DNA from: Bacteroides sp.
GTDB taxonomy: Bacteria; Bacteroidota; Bacteroidia; Bacteroidales; Bacteroidaceae
Reading direction: 5' to 3'
NCBI GenBank assembly: GCA_017556595.1
Contig: JAFYML010000138.1
Location: forward strand, 1-7,279
DNA: 7,279 nucleotides
In this document: positions 5,756 to 7,279 of the stretch, one piece after another
How positions within the stretch are numbered: the first letter of the stretch is position 1
Layout of the letters: each line of letters begins with the position of its first letter
The notes under the pieces: generated by a model
Told to the model about the DNA's origin: nothing
What the model saw: only the letters and a program-made list of their open reading frames with translations
Databases searched by the model: none
Made by a program: the position numbers and the translations under genes

Positions 5756-7279
5756 TTATTTGTTTGTTTGCACCCACACGGCACCGCCATTAGGTTGCAA
5801 AGTAAGTTTTGCACGTCCTTTCTTCAACACTTGTGTCTTCATTTGAGGCTCTAAATCTTTTGCATCGCTATAGAAATCCACCTCTTTGTCGGCCAACATA
5901 GGTAATTGCAAATCGAGTTTCAATGGTTCTTTAGTAGCATTGATAGCGGCTACATACCATTGTTCGCCATGACGACGTGCTAACACGATATACTTACCTG
6001 GATAGCCATCGATAAGTTTTACATCGTCCCAAGTTGTAGGTACTTGCTTCATAAAGTCAAGCGCCACTTGCGGTGCATCGTGCAAGTTATTTGGTGCCAA
6101 TGCAAAGTTTTGGATAGGGTTTTGAAAGAGTACAGCAGTTGCCAATTCGAAGACATCGGTTGTGCGACGACGTGTACCGCCATCGTTTCCTTTGTTCAAA
6201 CGACGATTCAAGAACGAGCCACCAAACTCCATACATCCCACCGTGTTGCGAATGAATGGGTGAAGTGTTGCATTGAATGCCTCCATGTTGCACGCATGTT
6301 GACCGAAAATCAAGTTTTCGCTGGCCAATACAGCTTCACTACCTACATAGTTAGGATACAAGCGTTCCCATCCGCGAGGCAATGTACATCCGTGGAAGAT
6401 AACCATTAAGCCATGATCATCGGCATCGCTAAGAATTTCTTCGTAGTGTTGCATGGTGATTTGTTTATCACCGCCGAAGAAGTCTACTTTCATACCCTTC
6501 ACACCAATGCTTTGTAGCCACTTCATTTCGCGTTTGCGAACAATCGAGTTTGACATACAATTGATAGGGCCTTGTTCAATATCATTCCAATAACCGCTCG
6601 AGCTATACCATAAGAATACATCTACATTCTTGCTATTGGCATACTTCACCAAATCAACAATTCGTTCGCGGCCAATGTAGGTATCCCACCAATTGTCCAC
6701 CAACACATATTCGTATCCCATAGCCGATGCCAAGTCGATATACTTCACTTGGTCGTCGTAATTGATACTATTGTCTTGCCAAAGAATCCAACTCCATGTA
6801 CCGCGTCCCATTTGATAAGTGTGTTCGCTTTCATAGCGTGGTTCAACTACATCCCAAGGGATAGTTGTTTCTACAATAGGTGCCAATGTTTCGCCCACGG
6901 TGATAGTGCGCCAAGGTGTTGAGCCAGGCAAAGCGATAGCAGGTTCGATAGTACCATATCCGTTGTTTTCTTCCGGCATAGGATAGGCAATGGTATATTT
7001 ACCATCAACGGCATCGCTTAAGTGTGAAGCACAATAGCGGCTATCTACATCTGTTTCGCTAACCAATACCCAGCCATCTTCGCCCACCTTAAACAAGCAT
7101 GGGAAGGTGTAACCATGTCCATATCCCGATTTCTCGTTCATCGGAGCATCTACTTTATATCCTTCTTCGTAGCTTGGCTTGGTGCGTTTCCAACCAATCA
7201 TCGCATCGCTTTGTGGTGTCAGGAAGGTAGTGGTATATTCGGGGAATTGGAAGCTTGTAGCCTCGCTCATTACGCGTAC
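5756..7279 (-). CDS. Glycoside hydrolase family 97, retaining (alpha-galactosidase-like) branch; 5' end outside the window
   Basis: The frame stays open through the window edge (Val-Arg-Val precede the Met at 7268-7270), and that Met lies inside the N-terminal beta-sandwich of GH97. GH97 enzymes usually have about 640-740 residues against 504 after this Met, so the true start and the signal peptide are upstream. Numbering from that Met: end of the beta-sandwich (1-145), TIM barrel (about 150-410, with GRGTWSWILW and YVLVDNWW), C-terminal beta-domain (about 415-504). D263 in KGMKVDFFGGD is the expected nucleophile, and E318 (ASEN) the expected acid/base. Their spacing of 55 equals that of D415/E470 in the retaining enzyme BtGal97b as I recall it. 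G294 (FHG) occupies the position of the general-base Glu of inverting SusB. This predicts a retaining exo-alpha-glycosidase, probably periplasmic. The substrate is uncertain: alpha-galactosides are likeliest, others are possible. It is co-transcribed with uxuA. Confidence 0.9.
   Translation of the reverse strand, partial: VRVMSEATSFQFPEYTTTFLTPQSDAMIGWKRTKPSYEEGYKVDAPMNEKSGYGHGYTFPCLFKVGEDGWVLVSETDVDSRYCASHLSDAVDGKYTIAYPMPEENNGYGTIEPAIALPGSTPWRTITVGETLAPIVETTIPWDVVEPRYESEHTYQMGRGTWSWILWQDNSINYDDQVKYIDLASAMGYEYVLVDNWWDTYIGRERIVDLVKYANSKNVDVFLWYSSSGYWNDIEQGPINCMSNSIVRKREMKWLQSIGVKGMKVDFFGGDKQITMQHYEEILSDADDHGLMVIFHGCTLPRGWERLYPNYVGSEAVLASENLIFGQHACNMEAFNATLHPFIRNTVGCMEFGGSFLNRRLNKGNDGGTRRRTTDVFELATAVLFQNPIQNFALAPNNLHDAPQVALDFMKQVPTTWDDVKLIDGYPGKYIVLARRHGEQWYVAAINATKEPLKLDLQLPMLADKEVDFYSDAKDLEPQMKTQVLKKGRAKLTLQPNGGAVWVQTNK

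Noticed and set aside
7268..7270. The Met codon as the start of the GH97 gene.
   Set aside because: The frame is open to the window edge, the protein would lack most of the N-terminal beta-sandwich and any signal peptide, and the residue falls inside the family alignment.

Overview
The window comes from a Bacteroidales genome (Bacteroides/Prevotella type). The evidence is a RprX/RprY-type two-component pair, a divergent elongation factor G paralog of the Bacteroides EF-G2 kind, a GH97 glycosidase, AT-rich intergenic DNA, weak or absent Shine-Dalgarno sequences, and promoter-like boxes of the Bacteroides -33/-7 kind. Every supported gene is on the minus strand, so transcription runs from high to low coordinates. 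I see no tRNA, rRNA, CRISPR array, insertion sequence or phage gene.

In transcription order: (1) 7279-5756 holds the C-terminal part of a GH97 glycoside hydrolase whose 5' end lies outside the window. Its visible active-site pattern is that of the retaining, alpha-galactosidase-like branch. (2) 5734-4560, only 21 bp further on, is uxuA (D-mannonate dehydratase). It is complete in content but broken by an apparent one-base deletion near 5144/5145. These two form a carbohydrate-catabolic operon that ends at a strong intrinsic terminator (4494-4522). (3) The 211 bp leader region 4349-4559 holds that terminator, a 45-bp interrupted inverted repeat, a candidate promoter and a compact 5'UTR hairpin. 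(4) 4348-2192 encodes a 718-residue EF-G paralog (EF-G2/FusA2 type). It keeps the P-loop lysine but lacks the catalytic histidine of the GTPase site, and it has an insertion in domain IV. It ends at its own intrinsic terminator (2117-2161). (5) 1958-411 is a full-length membrane histidine kinase (RprX type), followed after 5 bp by (6) the first 135 residues of its response regulator (RprY type, 405-1), which runs off the window.

The region combines sugar breakdown (GH97 to release a sugar; UxuA to feed the hexuronate route towards 2-keto-3-deoxygluconate) with two adaptation functions: an alternative translation factor linked in Bacteroides to carbon starvation and gut colonization, and an envelope-sensing two-component system. 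Terminators separate the three transcription units, so any functional tie between them is inferred from context only. The most noteworthy points are the degenerate GTPase site and domain IV insertion of the EF-G paralog, the structured DNA/RNA upstream of it, and the uxuA frameshift. I did not find a convincing wholly new system.
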